This document shows positions 1-13,100 of a DNA stretch of 64,000 nt, piece by piece (within the stretch, counting starts at the first letter, position 1; the number at the start of each line of letters is the position of its first letter). Source of the DNA: Mesorhabditis belari. Taxonomy: Eukaryota > Nematoda > Chromadorea > Rhabditida > Rhabditidae. The translations under genes and the position numbers were made by a program. The stretch covers positions 2,078,001 through 2,142,000 of the forward strand of contig CAUEEP010000754.1 in NCBI GenBank assembly GCA_958450365.1, given 5' to 3'. The notes beneath the pieces are model-generated. The model saw only the letters and a program-made list of their open reading frames with translations, had not been told where the DNA came from and did not search any database.

Positions 1-86
1 AAAAGCTTCTTGGTCAGCTTTCTTCCTTGTTTTCCACTTGATTACCCTCTGAAATTCGACTTTTTCTCCATCTATACCTATAAAAG

Positions 87-141
87 TTAGTAAAGAGAAA
101 GTTAGTAAAGAAAAAGCTAGTAAAGAGAAAGTTAGAAAAGG
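87..141. repeat. short tandem repeat (about 15 bp unit)
   Basis: Four imperfect copies of a unit resembling GTTAGTAAAGAGAAA follow one another. It is non-coding and lies just before the tRNA-like fragment. I assign no function. Confidence 0.7.
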
Positions 142-159
142 AACTAGGGTAGATCAAAA

Positions 160-216
160 ACCTGTGCGCCGCCGGGATTCAAACCCTTTGGCTTACCGGG
201 CAAGTGTGCCTTTACA
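160..216 (-). other. tRNA-like fragment (tRNA-derived repeat)
   Basis: Read on the minus strand, this has an A-box-like stretch (GTGGTGTAAAGG) and about 28 nt later a B-box-like stretch (GGGTTTGAATCCCGG), then a T run. That is the internal-promoter layout of a tRNA or tRNA-derived SINE. The acceptor stem cannot be closed and the anticodon arm is irregular, so this is not a working tRNA. The A-box end runs directly into the tandem array at 212-341. Confidence 0.5.
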
Positions 217-341
217 CCACAAAGCATTACACCACAAAGCATTACACCACAAAGCATTACACCACAAAGCATTACCACAAAACATCACCACAAAACATTA
301 CACCACAAAGCTTTACACCACAAAGCTTTACACCACAAAGC
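212..341 (-). repeat. tandem array of the A-box segment of the tRNA-like element
   Basis: About nine copies of a 13-15 bp unit, ACACCACAAAGCATT on the plus strand. On the minus strand the unit reads GTGGTGTAAAGCTT, the same as the A-box-like part of the adjoining tRNA-like fragment. It therefore looks like local amplification of that segment. A plus-strand reading frame with a repeated His-His-Lys-Ala-Leu peptide is only a by-product of the repeat. Confidence 0.75.
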
Positions 342-1163
342 ACGGAATTCCCTTACTCCAGAGGAAGTTAACTAAAGAAATAAAGTGCATAAACTTTAAA
401 TTGGCAAAGGTTCGACTTCTCATATAAAACTCTCAATGATGACAATTCAAAAGCTCTCTAAAAGCTTTACTTACTGTTTTAAAAACTTTTGGAGCTGATT
501 TTAATAGATCAATTCGATCAATTCAATAGATCAATTCGATCAATTCAATCATTTCATCATTTTCTTTGTTTTTCACACATTTCTTTAAGCTTTGCCGATA
601 TGATAGGCAAAAGAAATCAGAAAAAATCTTCCTTCTTTTCCCTTGACAGTCACGTGTTTGTTTATAATCACATTTCGCGAAAATATTTTGCTTTTCATCT
701 GCAGAAAAAAAGATCTACTGAAAATTTCGGAATCTTTTAAGCAAAATTTTTGAAATGCTATGATGACTTGTAGAAAATGATGACATTGCATTTGAAAAGA
801 ACAAAAAAACTGATGTTTTATGGGGATTCACTGAGATTTTGACGTAAAAACAGATAAAAATACAACATCGGCTTATCTCTTTTTATTCAATAAGAAGTGC
901 GGATAGTTTAAAAAAATCTTTTTCTTTTGCTTTTTCTATAAAAAAGCGAGCGAGGGTCCGTGCCTGGCACCGATTTCTTTTCAGCCATCTTTCGTGAATC
1001 TCAAGAGATTACAGTAATCTTTTGAAATGATGGTCTATAATCTGCAAAATAAAAGAGAAAAACGAATTAGATGTCATTTTCTGTTCTTTCTTTTCTTTCT
1101 TTTCTCTTTTTCTCGAAGGAAATAGTTTTACATGTTATCGAAAAGAGAAAACATAGATTAATA
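342..1163. other. intergenic, no gene seen
   Basis: AT-rich DNA with a short local repeat near 500-550 (GATCAATTC units). The open frames are short, lack splice context and have low-complexity composition. I see no conserved motif. Confidence 0.6.
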
Positions 1164-1392
1164 GGTTGGCAAGTTATAAACGATCGTTTTTGGGTAATGT
1201 GTTTTCTGAAAAAACGGCTTATTCAATCAAAAAACGGTTTGCTTGATTCAAAAGCCCTATCCTTAATCTATAAAATGGCTTTTTTGAATTTTTGAAAAAT
1301 GTTTTATTTTAGAACTTTTTCAGGCATTTTAATGTAAGAGTTCAAAATCCTGGTTTCTAGCATTCATGAGCTAATAGCATTCATGAGCTTTT

Positions 1393-2128
1393 TGAGTGAT
1401 TGCATACTTTTTAAAATAAAACATCTTGATCGATTACATAGTTTCCCAAAATTTCAGAACAATCCAATCTTCGGAAGGTTGATTTTCAAATTAGGCTCAA
1501 AATGCATCAAAGTGCATTTTGAGCCTAATTTGAAATTTTGGGAAACTATGTAATCGATGAAGCTGTACAGGGTGCGTCATAATTATTGCAACAAGATACT
1601 CAAGGCATTGCACACCAAGAAGTTTCACTGGAAGAAGATTTTTAAACAGAAATAGCTTTATTTAACAGTAACAAATAAGGAAACAAGAGATCATTCGATA
1701 TGACCGCCATTTGCCTTGATAACAGCCCTTAATCGGTTCGGATATGCCTCCACTGCGGCCCGAATGTCATCTTGAGGAGTCGCCTTCCATCCTTTGGTCA
1801 AAGAGCAGACATTAGCCTCTAAGATTGCCCAAATGGAAAAGTCCATCACATTGAGATCGGTGAGTTTGGAGGCCATTCATCCTTGGTGATCACTGAGGGG
1901 AAGTTGGCCACACACCAGTCCTGAACCGTCTTCTTCGTATGAGCTGGAGGCAATTAGGCAAGAATAAAAAAAGATACAACGCAACACAACAAAAAAGGGG
2001 GCAAAAAAATAAGAAAGCTGTTTGGAAAACGGTCTTTGAACTCTTGTTGCAATAATTATGACGCACCCTGTAATGTAATATGTAATCGATGAAGATGTTT
2101 TATTTTAAAAAGTATGCAATCACTCAAA
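1393..2128. mobile_element. second palindromic element nested in the outer MITE
   Basis: The sequence starting TTTGAGTGATTGCATAC near 1393 returns inverted at about 2080-2128. Inside it, 1432-1560 is a further hairpin whose arms match (GATTACATAGTTTCCC with its complement at 1536-1551). The right half is interrupted by the Tc1-like element at 1568-2070. Boundaries are approximate because the two arms are unequal and a short segment (TAATCGATGAAG) occurs on both sides of the insertion. Confidence 0.7.
1568..2070 (-). mobile_element. Tc1/mariner-like remnant with TIRs and TA duplication
   Basis: The ends CAGGGTGCGTCATAATTATT and its inverse are perfect terminal repeats of about 30 bp flanked by TA. 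The interior keeps only the C-terminal part of a DDE transposase on the minus strand. The frame at 1691-1876 has the typical L-N-V-M-D-F-S-I-W run after the second catalytic Asp region. The preceding stretch (A-H-T-K-K-T-V-Q-D-W ... D-E-W-P-P-N-S-P) is in another frame. It is deleted and frameshifted, hence inactive. Confidence 0.85.
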
Positions 2129-2130
2129 CA

Positions 2131-2419
2131 TACCGTATTTCTTCGAATAGAAGACCGGGTAAAGAGTATCATCGCGTACTCCTGCGTAGCAGCCCAATTT
2201 AAAATTTCTTTTCTGCATAAAAGCTTTCAATCAAGTGCTATAGAGCTGGAAAATGACTCAAAAATACCACATGAGCTAACAGATTTTTGAGTCATTTTTC
2301 AGCCCTATAGCACTTCATTGAAAGCTTTTATGCAGAAAAGAAATTTTAAAAAGGGCTGCTACGCAGGAGTACGCGATGATACTCTTTACCCGGTCTTCTA
2401 TTCGAAGAAATACGGTATA
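2131..2419. mobile_element. palindromic MITE with ACCGTATTT ends
   Basis: An almost perfect palindrome: TACCGTATTTCTTCGAATAG at the left and its inverse at the right, with arms of about 130 bp and a small asymmetric centre near 2255-2285. TA sits at both ends. The ACCGTA terminus recurs in elements at 6369-6586 and 42926-43191, so these may be one family. Confidence 0.85.
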
Positions 2420-2813
2420 TTAGCTCATGAATGCTAGAAACCAGGATTTTGAACTCTTACATTAAAATGCCTGAAAAAGTTCTAAAATAAAACATTTTTC
2501 AAAAATTCAAAAAAGCCATTTTATAGATTAAGGATAGGGCTTTTGAATCAAGCAAACCGTTTTTTGATTGAATAAGCCGTTTTTTCAGAAAACACATTAC
2601 CCAAAAACGATCGTTTAAAACTTGCCAACCTAATAGTAAGGAAAAACGAATTTTTGTGACCCAAAAATTCTCAATCTTTGCTTTTTTTGAGTGGAGATTA
2701 AAATGGAGAATTTTTGAAAAAGCTTTATTAGGCACTATTTTGAATCGAATTGAAACAAATGGCTACAAAATAGATTTGCTGTACATCGCAAAATGCTTTC
2801 GGTATGTTGTGGA

Positions 2814-5719
<2,906 letters not shown>

Positions 5720-7273
5720 TTCACATCTGGAAATCTGATAGGTGATGAAAAGCAGTGATCAAATGAGAAACTTACAATAAAATGCGTTACGATAATAATT
5801 ATAAAGTAAAAGCAATTTGTAATGTTGTGCCAGAAAAACAACAACCAGCGAAAATCAATTACGCAATAGATTTGTGTGCACTGAAGAGTACGAAAGAGAA
5901 CGCGCAAGAAAAAGAGGGAAATTGAATGGGAATGTGGGCGATGAATTGCTTTGATATTGTAATAACGGTGGTAAAATATCAGAGACAGACTATATTTATG
6001 TACTCTATCAGTTCAGACAATTTCCATTGGTTTCAAGACAATTCTAAAGCGAATTAATTTAGTTCGTAATTGATTTTCGCTGGTCCATTAGTTTCCGGTT
6101 AAGAACTAGCGTTCTGTTTTCTAAAATGCACGAAGCCACTGACTGAATATCTCATTTGAAAGCAAAATGTATTTATAAGGTTGCAAGTTCAACCATTCCA
6201 CGGTTTTTAAAGTTTGCTCAGTTTGCGCTTCAGTTTCAGCTTTTCAATTTAAAGCTTGCCGTATTGATTCTAATAGAAGCGCAGCCTCTAATAGCAATAA
6301 CTATGGATATTCAGCTTAGTAGAACGAATGCCCTAATTTTTGAGCCTTTAAGGATATATAAGGATATACCGTATTTTCTCTAATAGTAGTGCACCGCGGC
6401 GAGCCGAGTTGGTGACTATTTTACGGTTTCCAAGCTTTTGCAGAGGCTCAACACTCTAATCTCCCACTAGATCTCATCGTCAGCTACATTTTCCGACCCC
6501 ACATCGATAGGTTCTGATAAGCGGTTCTCGAGATTTCGAGCAATTTAGGCGACGCTAAGGGTGCACTACTATTAGAGAAAATACGGTATACGCATTTCTT
6601 TGAGGAAAATTGCATTCTTTATCATCTGTTTTTCATAAGCAGTGATAATTTTGATAAGTTTTTCTTGCAATAAAGTAGTCAGCTTATTTAGATCGAATTT
6701 ATAACTCTAGGTATTTAAATTCCGTCGCGATTAAGATAATTTAGGCCATAAAATTCTCAAAACTAAAAATTTTGATGTTTTATATTTTAGTATCCAATCC
6801 TTTAGCAAAGAATCTTTCTTGGTTAGTTCTTTCTTAGATTATTATTATCATTATTGCTTAATCAGGAGCTTTTCTTGTATTTTCTTGCATTGACATAGTG
6901 ACATCTCGATTGAAGTTGACGACTTTAACGATAATGAAATCGAGAATAATGCTTTTTGACGATTGTTTGGATCGTTGGATTGTTTTTAATTGGTTGTCAC
7001 CTAAAGGTTTTTTTCTACGAGCTACCTCATCAATTTTTTAGTCTTAAAAAATAGAAGCGCAGCCTCCGATAGAAGCAATTTTGTGGAATGATTGAAAAAT
7101 AGAAGCGCATGTGCTTCTATTAGGATAACTACGACACTTTTGTTATGGCTTGCTGGTAAAACTACCACTTAATATTTTTAATGATTTCTTATATTTATCT
7201 CTTCTACTTACTATGATTTGATTGCTTCGATGGCTGTTAATTTTTTTAATTTTCAGAAAATACACTAGAAAGA
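5720..7273. promoter_or_regulatory. shared 5' region between divergent PCMTD-like and ARMC1-like genes
   Basis: These two genes are divergent, so the 1.55 kb between their start codons must hold both promoters. I see no defined motif. It contains the palindromic MITE at 6369-6586 and two or three copies of a short dispersed sequence AATAGAAGCGCAGCCTC (about 6271, 7051 and a partial at 7098). The rest is AT-rich. Confidence 0.5.
6369..6586. mobile_element. palindromic MITE with ACCGTATTT ends
   Basis: Left end ACCGTATTTTCTCTAATAG returns inverted at the right end, with TA on both sides. The arms extend through GTAGTGCACC and its complement. It has no coding capacity and is about 218 bp. Its inner GGCGACGCT motif also occurs in the degraded element at 35880-35935. 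Confidence 0.85.
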
Positions 7274-9349
7274 ATGAGCGAGAATCCAGCAGGAATGAGC
7301 GACAATCCAGAATCATCATCGATCGAAAATGGGTTAATTTTTAAATTTTTGCTTATTATTTTTTAAGAACTAAACTGTAAAAGTTTTGTTTTGCCAAAGT
7401 TATGATATCATTTTTTTTAGTGTATTGAGTGCCCGAGATGAGGAAACGAGAAAATTGGAGAAGACACTGAAATCATATCGAAAGTTTTGCGCCGAAAAGG
7501 AGACCAGGAAAACGCTTTTAAAAGTTTGTGTTCTTAGTAAACGCTTTGATTTGTTTGTTTCTTTTAGGATGCGGCATTTTTGAAGATGTTGACACAATGT
7601 ATGACAGACAATCGACCCTCCGTTATGAAATATCTGATTCAGGTTGTTAAAGAACTTAAATTCGCAAAATTTGTTTCCTTTTTAGCAAAAAAAACTTCTG
7701 TTTTTTAAGAATGTTTTTAAATTTAGATTCTTTTGCTGTTGACGGAAAAGAAAGAAGATGCAACCTTTCTCGGAACAGTTGAAGGATTGGTGAAAGCGAT
7801 TGGATTGGCTCAAGAAGGACCATTTACACCAAATGATGTAAAACAACTCATCACAATTTCCACTCGGATTCAAACAGTCGAGAAAAAGTTAGTACTAATT
7901 TTTATAAATATTAATGCAATAAAATTGATCAATTTGAGATGAATTGTTGGATGAAATCCCTCTGATCTTGCTCCATTTTTTGAGCTGCCTCTAGTTCAAT
8001 CCTCAATCTTTCTAATTCGACTTGTTTCTCTCGAATTAGAATCTAAATTTTCATTAGGATTAGTCTTGAGAATTTGATAAAATTCCCACATAAAAGAGCC
8101 TAACCTGTATTTGTTGTGTCTCATTGACTTTCCTTTTGTCAATGTTCTTCAGAATACTCCTCGAAGTCATCGCTCGGAGTTTTTCTGTTTCAACCATTGT
8201 AGCCAACTAATTTGTGTTTTACGCAATTACTCTATTAAAACTAACTTCTTCCATTGTTGTTATTAAAGATTCAGTGGTTGTTTTGAATTGAGCCATTTGT
8301 TGTTCGAAGTTTTTGCCCTCCTGACTCAATTCGGTACAGCATTCAGATGTCTCTAAGCTTTCTTGGTCAATTTGTTCAAGTTTAGTAGCAAACCTGTGCT
8401 CAATAGCCGTAGATGATTAAGATCATCGACAAATAGTCCCGATTTTGAAAGAATTTCTTCGGGTTCAGTCATTCTGGGAGAAAAAGAGTAAAACTGACGG
8501 GATTGTGTGGCACGTTTTCACTTGGTTTCCATGGTGATTTTGCCTCGTTCTTTCATGATCCTACTGCAAGTGCAAATTAGAATTAAAGTAAAGTAAGAAA
8601 AAAAGCTTATTTGAAAGAATACATTTGCTTTTCGATTATCTGTCTTTTTTAGGAAGGTGATTCCTACAAATGTCGGAGACGTGGCTAATTCTCGTCGTTT
8701 CATCGTTCGCACAAATCGACAAATCGTTTTTGAAATTGATGACATGACGGAAGTATGTATTAACTACTCCTTTTTTTAATATTCTTGTAAGTGTTTTAAT
8801 ACAAACTACTGGTGTTTAGACTTTGCGCTCAACTATTGAAACGATGTGCATCAGCCAATTGGGAAAGCGTGGATTGATCAGTGTTTATTGTGATGTCGGA
8901 AAGTCTCGAGTGGTTCTCCGAACTACACATGCGCTTGATGCTAAGGTTTGAATAAAAATAATTTGTAAATATTCATTTGTTTAGGGTATTAGTGAAGTTC
9001 TTTTTGATTGTGGCTGTGAAATGGTGACTCAGCTTACGAAGATTGATGGAAATGACGAAAGATTTCGTGAGTTTTACGTGAAAGTTTATTTACTTGGCGA
9101 TTTGAACCGGTAGCCTTATTTATAGAAATTTTAGTTTAGTAACTTTAATAAACATTCATTTTCCATTGTAGTATTTTAGCAATGTATGCGAGTGAACGTG
9201 AACGTCGATTGGAGTCAAATCGAAAGGAATTGCCAGATTATCTTGAAGAAGGACATACATTCGACCCATCAACAACTCTCGTTACAAAGGCTCATGCGCA
9301 AGAAAGTGGATGGCTTTCATCGGTGACAAGTTACGTGAAATGGTGGTGA
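7274..9349 (+). CDS. ARMC1-like armadillo-repeat protein
   Basis: Resembles ARMC1, an armadillo-repeat protein that in vertebrates is linked to mitochondrial distribution and MICOS/MIB complexes. Hand-spliced exons: 7274-7332, 7421-7523, 7568-7642, 7727-7887, 8653-8752, 8820-8945, 8985-9066, 9180-9349. The first half is helical, with armadillo-like hydrophobic repeats. Residues from the exon at 8653 form the HMA-like beta/alpha domain (F-E-I-D-D-M-T-E-T-L-R-S-T). The C-terminus E-L-P-D-Y-L-E-E followed by S-G-W-L-S-S-V-T-S-Y-V-K-W-W closely follows the human end (ELPDYLPED ... SWLSTAANFL). The fourth intron (7888-8652) contains the IFT20 gene on the opposite strand. AATAAA at 9511-9516. Confidence 0.85.
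7929..8472 (-). CDS. ift-20: intraflagellar transport protein 20 (IFT20), nested gene
   Basis: Small coiled-coil subunit of IFT complex B that also acts at the Golgi to sort ciliary membrane proteins. Exons 8472-8394, 8352-8246, 8206-8105 and 8042-7929, joined by introns of 41, 39 and 62 nt with GT/AG ends, give about 133 codons, the usual IFT20 size. It aligns along the whole length with human IFT20: S-G-L-F-V-D-D-L-N-H-L-R-L-L, then T-E-L-S-Q-E-G-K-N-F, then E-K-L-R-A-M-T-S-R-S-I-L-K, then a Glu/Arg-rich coiled coil ending D-F-I-Q-Q-F. The entire gene sits inside an ARMC1 intron, antisense. An X-box-like site lies 53 bp upstream of its ATG. Confidence 0.9.
8525..8538 (-). promoter_or_regulatory. 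X-box-like RFX (DAF-19) site for ift-20
   Basis: GTTTCCATGGTGAT matches the ciliary X-box GTTTCCATGGTAAC at 12 of 14 positions, with an intact central half-palindrome. It lies 53 bp upstream of the ift-20 ATG. In nematodes RFX/DAF-19 X-boxes usually lie within about 200 bp of the start of ciliary genes. The match is by eye. Confidence 0.65.
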
Positions 9350-10104
9350 TAAATTATCCTCGTTATCTTTTCAAATCACTTTACTCTTGTCTTTCTGTAA
9401 TCTAGCCATCGATCTACATCTCTCGTTTTGTATATTTTTGTTGATGAACAAATTTGAAGTGAAACTGTCATCTAATGTCTCTAGACTTCTACTCTTTTAA
9501 AGGAGTTTTGAATAAATTATATATGTTTAACGTTGGATTTGTAAAAGCTTGATGTCTGAGGGCAATTATTGTGAAAATGAAAACGAATTGAGTTTGGGGG
9601 AATTATTGTGCCGAGGTTCTGCGCTTCTGTCAGGTGAGAAAAAACTCCTGTCATTGCGGAAAATTAAAATTACACAGACGAACTTTTTAATTTCGTTATT
9701 TATTGTACATTTTCATTGACCTTCATTTGCTGAGGAATCAACTTGACTTTTAGCGGACTGTAGTTTATTTAAATTTCCCAGCACTAATTCAAGCAGGAGA
9801 CCAAAAAATGGTTAAATTATTCACTTTTTGTGTTTTCTTCTGTATCCAAAGAAGAGATCTCTTCTATAGGCAAGGTCAACTCAATTCATTCACAAAAAGA
9901 CAAAGTTGAGCGGTCGCGACTCGCGACGCGCTCTTTCCTTTCTTGATGACCCCTTTCTTGTCCACTTCCCGTTTTCTCATTCAAAGCATATAACCTCTGA
10001 GTAACACTTGTTTTTATTTGCTGTTTTTCACTTTCCTTGACTTAAATAACCTCTTAAGCTTACCGGTTTTTCTCATCATAAACATTTTCTTCAATTTATA
10101 GCGA
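9350..10104. promoter_or_regulatory. region between ARMC1-like and beta-catenin genes
   Basis: Holds the ARMC1 3' UTR (AATAAA at 9511) and the 5' region of the beta-catenin gene. A TTTATAG just before CGAATGAAAG at 10105 would serve as a cis or trans splice acceptor. I see no other element. Confidence 0.45.
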
Positions 10105-13100
10105 ATGAAAGAGACGGGAAACACGGTGACGGTGAGCAATCGAATGAATGCAATGCATATCTCATCCGATCAAGAATACATTCGAAATCTCTACACAAGG
10201 CATCAAGGTGAAACTTTTTCTGAAGCTTGTTAAATGAATGATTAACTTTTTACGTAGCTGACTATGAAAAGCAAAAAATTTCAGTCATCGTATAGCCTCA
10301 AAGCACGATAATATAAACACAAACTCATAATTTAATGCATAGAACTTTCGCTATCATAATTTTTTTTAGATGCTGAACGCCTTTATGCGGAAACGAGAAC
10401 GGCTCGAATTCGAACAGCAATGTTTGGGGATTGGCTGAAAAACGGAGAAGATAATGAGGAGAATGAATTACAAAGAAATGGAGCTAATATTTCGGTAAGC
10501 TGGATTCCTGTACTTGTAATTTGGACATATCCTGACTATGTATTAGACTGTCCAGAAAGTCTTTTCGTTCATTTTCGTAATTCCGTTGAGAAATAACAAA
10601 TTCACCAATTAACCTATGGTTTGCTCTAAATAAAAAGTGTTTATTATTCAATTTCCCATCTTTTAAGTCAACTTCGGTTCATCTTCAAGCAAATTCGAGA
10701 GTGAAAACGTGTTTTTTTGTAAAAATCTATAAAAACCTCTACGAAGAAATTGGCTGAATCAATTTCTCTGAAAATTTGGCTATATTCCTAACTTTTTGTG
10801 CTCTATCTTTTATCTATTGACGCGAAGATAGGTCTCCTTAGCTAAATTGTCTAAAACGCATCATCGAACCGTCACCCTTTTTGACTACCCGACTTCACGC
10901 TTTCAAAAAAATCCAGACATAAGACATTTTTAAACCCATTTTAATATTATTTTGCAGAAAAATGATTGGCCTTTTTAATGAAACAAACCGTAATTCAATT
11001 GGTGCATTTGTTGGTTGTAAACGGAAGTACAAAAAGGAACGAAAAGACTTTCTGGACAGCCTAATATAAGAAAACATATCCCAAAATATCACTACTTCTT
11101 TGCAGCCCTCAAAGTTGATGATTGTTGAACGATTGGCCGGGAATAGTCGACAATTGAGGGCCGCTGTTGAAGAACTTTTATCGATACAGGTATCAATCAA
11201 TAACAAAGATTCAATACAGATTCTTGAAGAGCTTTTTCTCTTTTTCCACTGTATACTTATCTATGCCTACTATAATTCAGATGTCTCTTGATGATATGAC
11301 GGTTCATTCGATCAACGACCTCATTGGCCTAATGAGTGATTCAGATCCGGTAAGAAGATGGTTCACGGTGTTTTAAAATCAAACTTTAAAAGATATTGCA
11401 ACTAGCAACTAAAAACCTTACGTTTACTTGTTCTACATACATCAATAAGCTTTTTCCAGGCAATCGTTGTGCGAGCCGTTCAAAGGGTGTACATTTTATG
11501 CAAAGAAGATCACTCAACATCAGAAAATGCTCATCTTGTTGCAAAATTGGTGGAAGTATCGAGGTAAGTATTTAACAAAGTTCTCGGTAAAATATATGAT
11601 GGCCTGAAGTAGACAAGCAATAGAGGCCGAATTACTGTAGTTAGTACGTTTAGAAAACTACCCATAAGCTGATGTTTTAGAAAACGTATCAGATAGAAAC
11701 GCACTTTAAACACTGGGCTCTGATTTTCGTATGACTGAAGAATAAAGTTGATGGGACTTTTTTGAAAAGAGAGAAAAATGAGAGAGCTTGGAAGTCAATT
11801 GATGAAATTTGACACCTTTTGCCCAATTCTTCTCATTTCTTTTCCTTGCCAGACAACATCGTCATTTCACACCGCCATATTGAAATGAATCCAAGAAATT
11901 CTCTCTAGTTTTCTAGGTTTTTCAATAATACATTTACAGAATTTTCCTATTTAGCTATCATTTTTTAGATCGGATAACATTGCGATCAAACGAAGTGCAA
12001 TGGGAGCTCTCGCTAAAATCTCCGAACATCCGACTGGAAGAATGCATTTATTCAGGTGAAATTACATTCAAGCCCATTTAAACGCAAATATTTAGATCTG
12101 GTGGTCTGGTGGAGCTGATCCGAATGCTTTATTGTCCCGTTGAGGTTGGATCAGTTACTAAATCAGAATACAGGGTGTTCAATATTTCTGGGGACCAGTA
12201 GATTACTTGGTTTAGAGCTCATTTTGTACAGGTTTAATGCTAAAAAGGAAACACACTTATCAATACGCCCAACGTTAACAACTTTAACTTACTTTTTTCA
12301 AAATTATTGCCTTTTGCGTTGTTGTTTGCCTAGAAACACCTGTGGAAAGCGCCTGGCAAGGAGGTCCGGTAAATTGAATTTGTCACAAACTCTCGTGAAG
12401 CTTTCTTGGAAGAACCAAAACTGAGATATAATTCTAAAATTTTTAATGTCCCGTAGATTCGAAAACTCTTAAATAGTGAAGACTCATTGTTAAACAAGAA
12501 CAACTGGGGTCTGACTCCTTTTGGTGAAATTTCATGATCGAGTTCCGATGAATCGATTTTTGGAATGCCAAATTTAGTAAACTGTAAAAATAATCTAGAA
12601 AGTCGAGTTTTTTCCAACTCCTATGCAGTGCTTTCTTGACGATTTTTTATAAACCAGCTTTGAGAGGCCTAAACGACCTGCGAGCTCAAAAGCCCCCATA
12701 AATATTGAACACCTGTACTGGCTTGTCGTTAAAGTTACACGGGTAAAGACCGCATTACTGTAGTTGGTACGCTTAGAAAACGGGTATTCATTTCAGGTAG
12801 TTGTCCGATATGCGGTGGCAACCCTTCGAAATCTTCTCGTTCATCTCGATTCAGTCAAAGATCAAGCAAGGGCTCTTGGTGCTGTTGAAGCTCTTTCGCC
12901 ACTACTTCTACGGTCAGTTATCAGACAAAACAAAGATCACAGATTAAATTGATGAAAGAGAATTATTGTCATATACGGGCCATAGTACCTTATTATATCA
13001 GTCATTTTTTCAGAACGGATCCCCGAATGTTGGCTCATGTTGCCGATTCACTCTATTCGCTTCTTCATGAACATGCAAAGAGCAAGTGAGTAGTTTTCGT

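Larger units (their letters stand above)
1164..2630. mobile_element. palindromic MITE with ~211 bp inverted arms, hosting further insertions
   Basis: Left arm 1164-1374 and right arm 2419-2630 are near-perfect inverted copies. Both outer ends read GGTTGGCAAGTT and abut a TA dinucleotide (1162-1163 and 2631-2632), as expected for a TA target-site duplication. There is no transposase in the arms. The centre holds a second palindromic element, a Tc1-like remnant and a third palindrome, annotated separately. The right end lies about 180 bp downstream of the PCMTD-like stop codon. Confidence 0.85.

Noticed and set aside
212..341. Possible CRISPR array
   Set aside because: Units are contiguous without spacers and the genome is animal.
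164..427. Open frame with repeated His-Lys-Ala-Leu
   Set aside because: Produced by the 15 bp tandem array; no family resemblance and no splice context.
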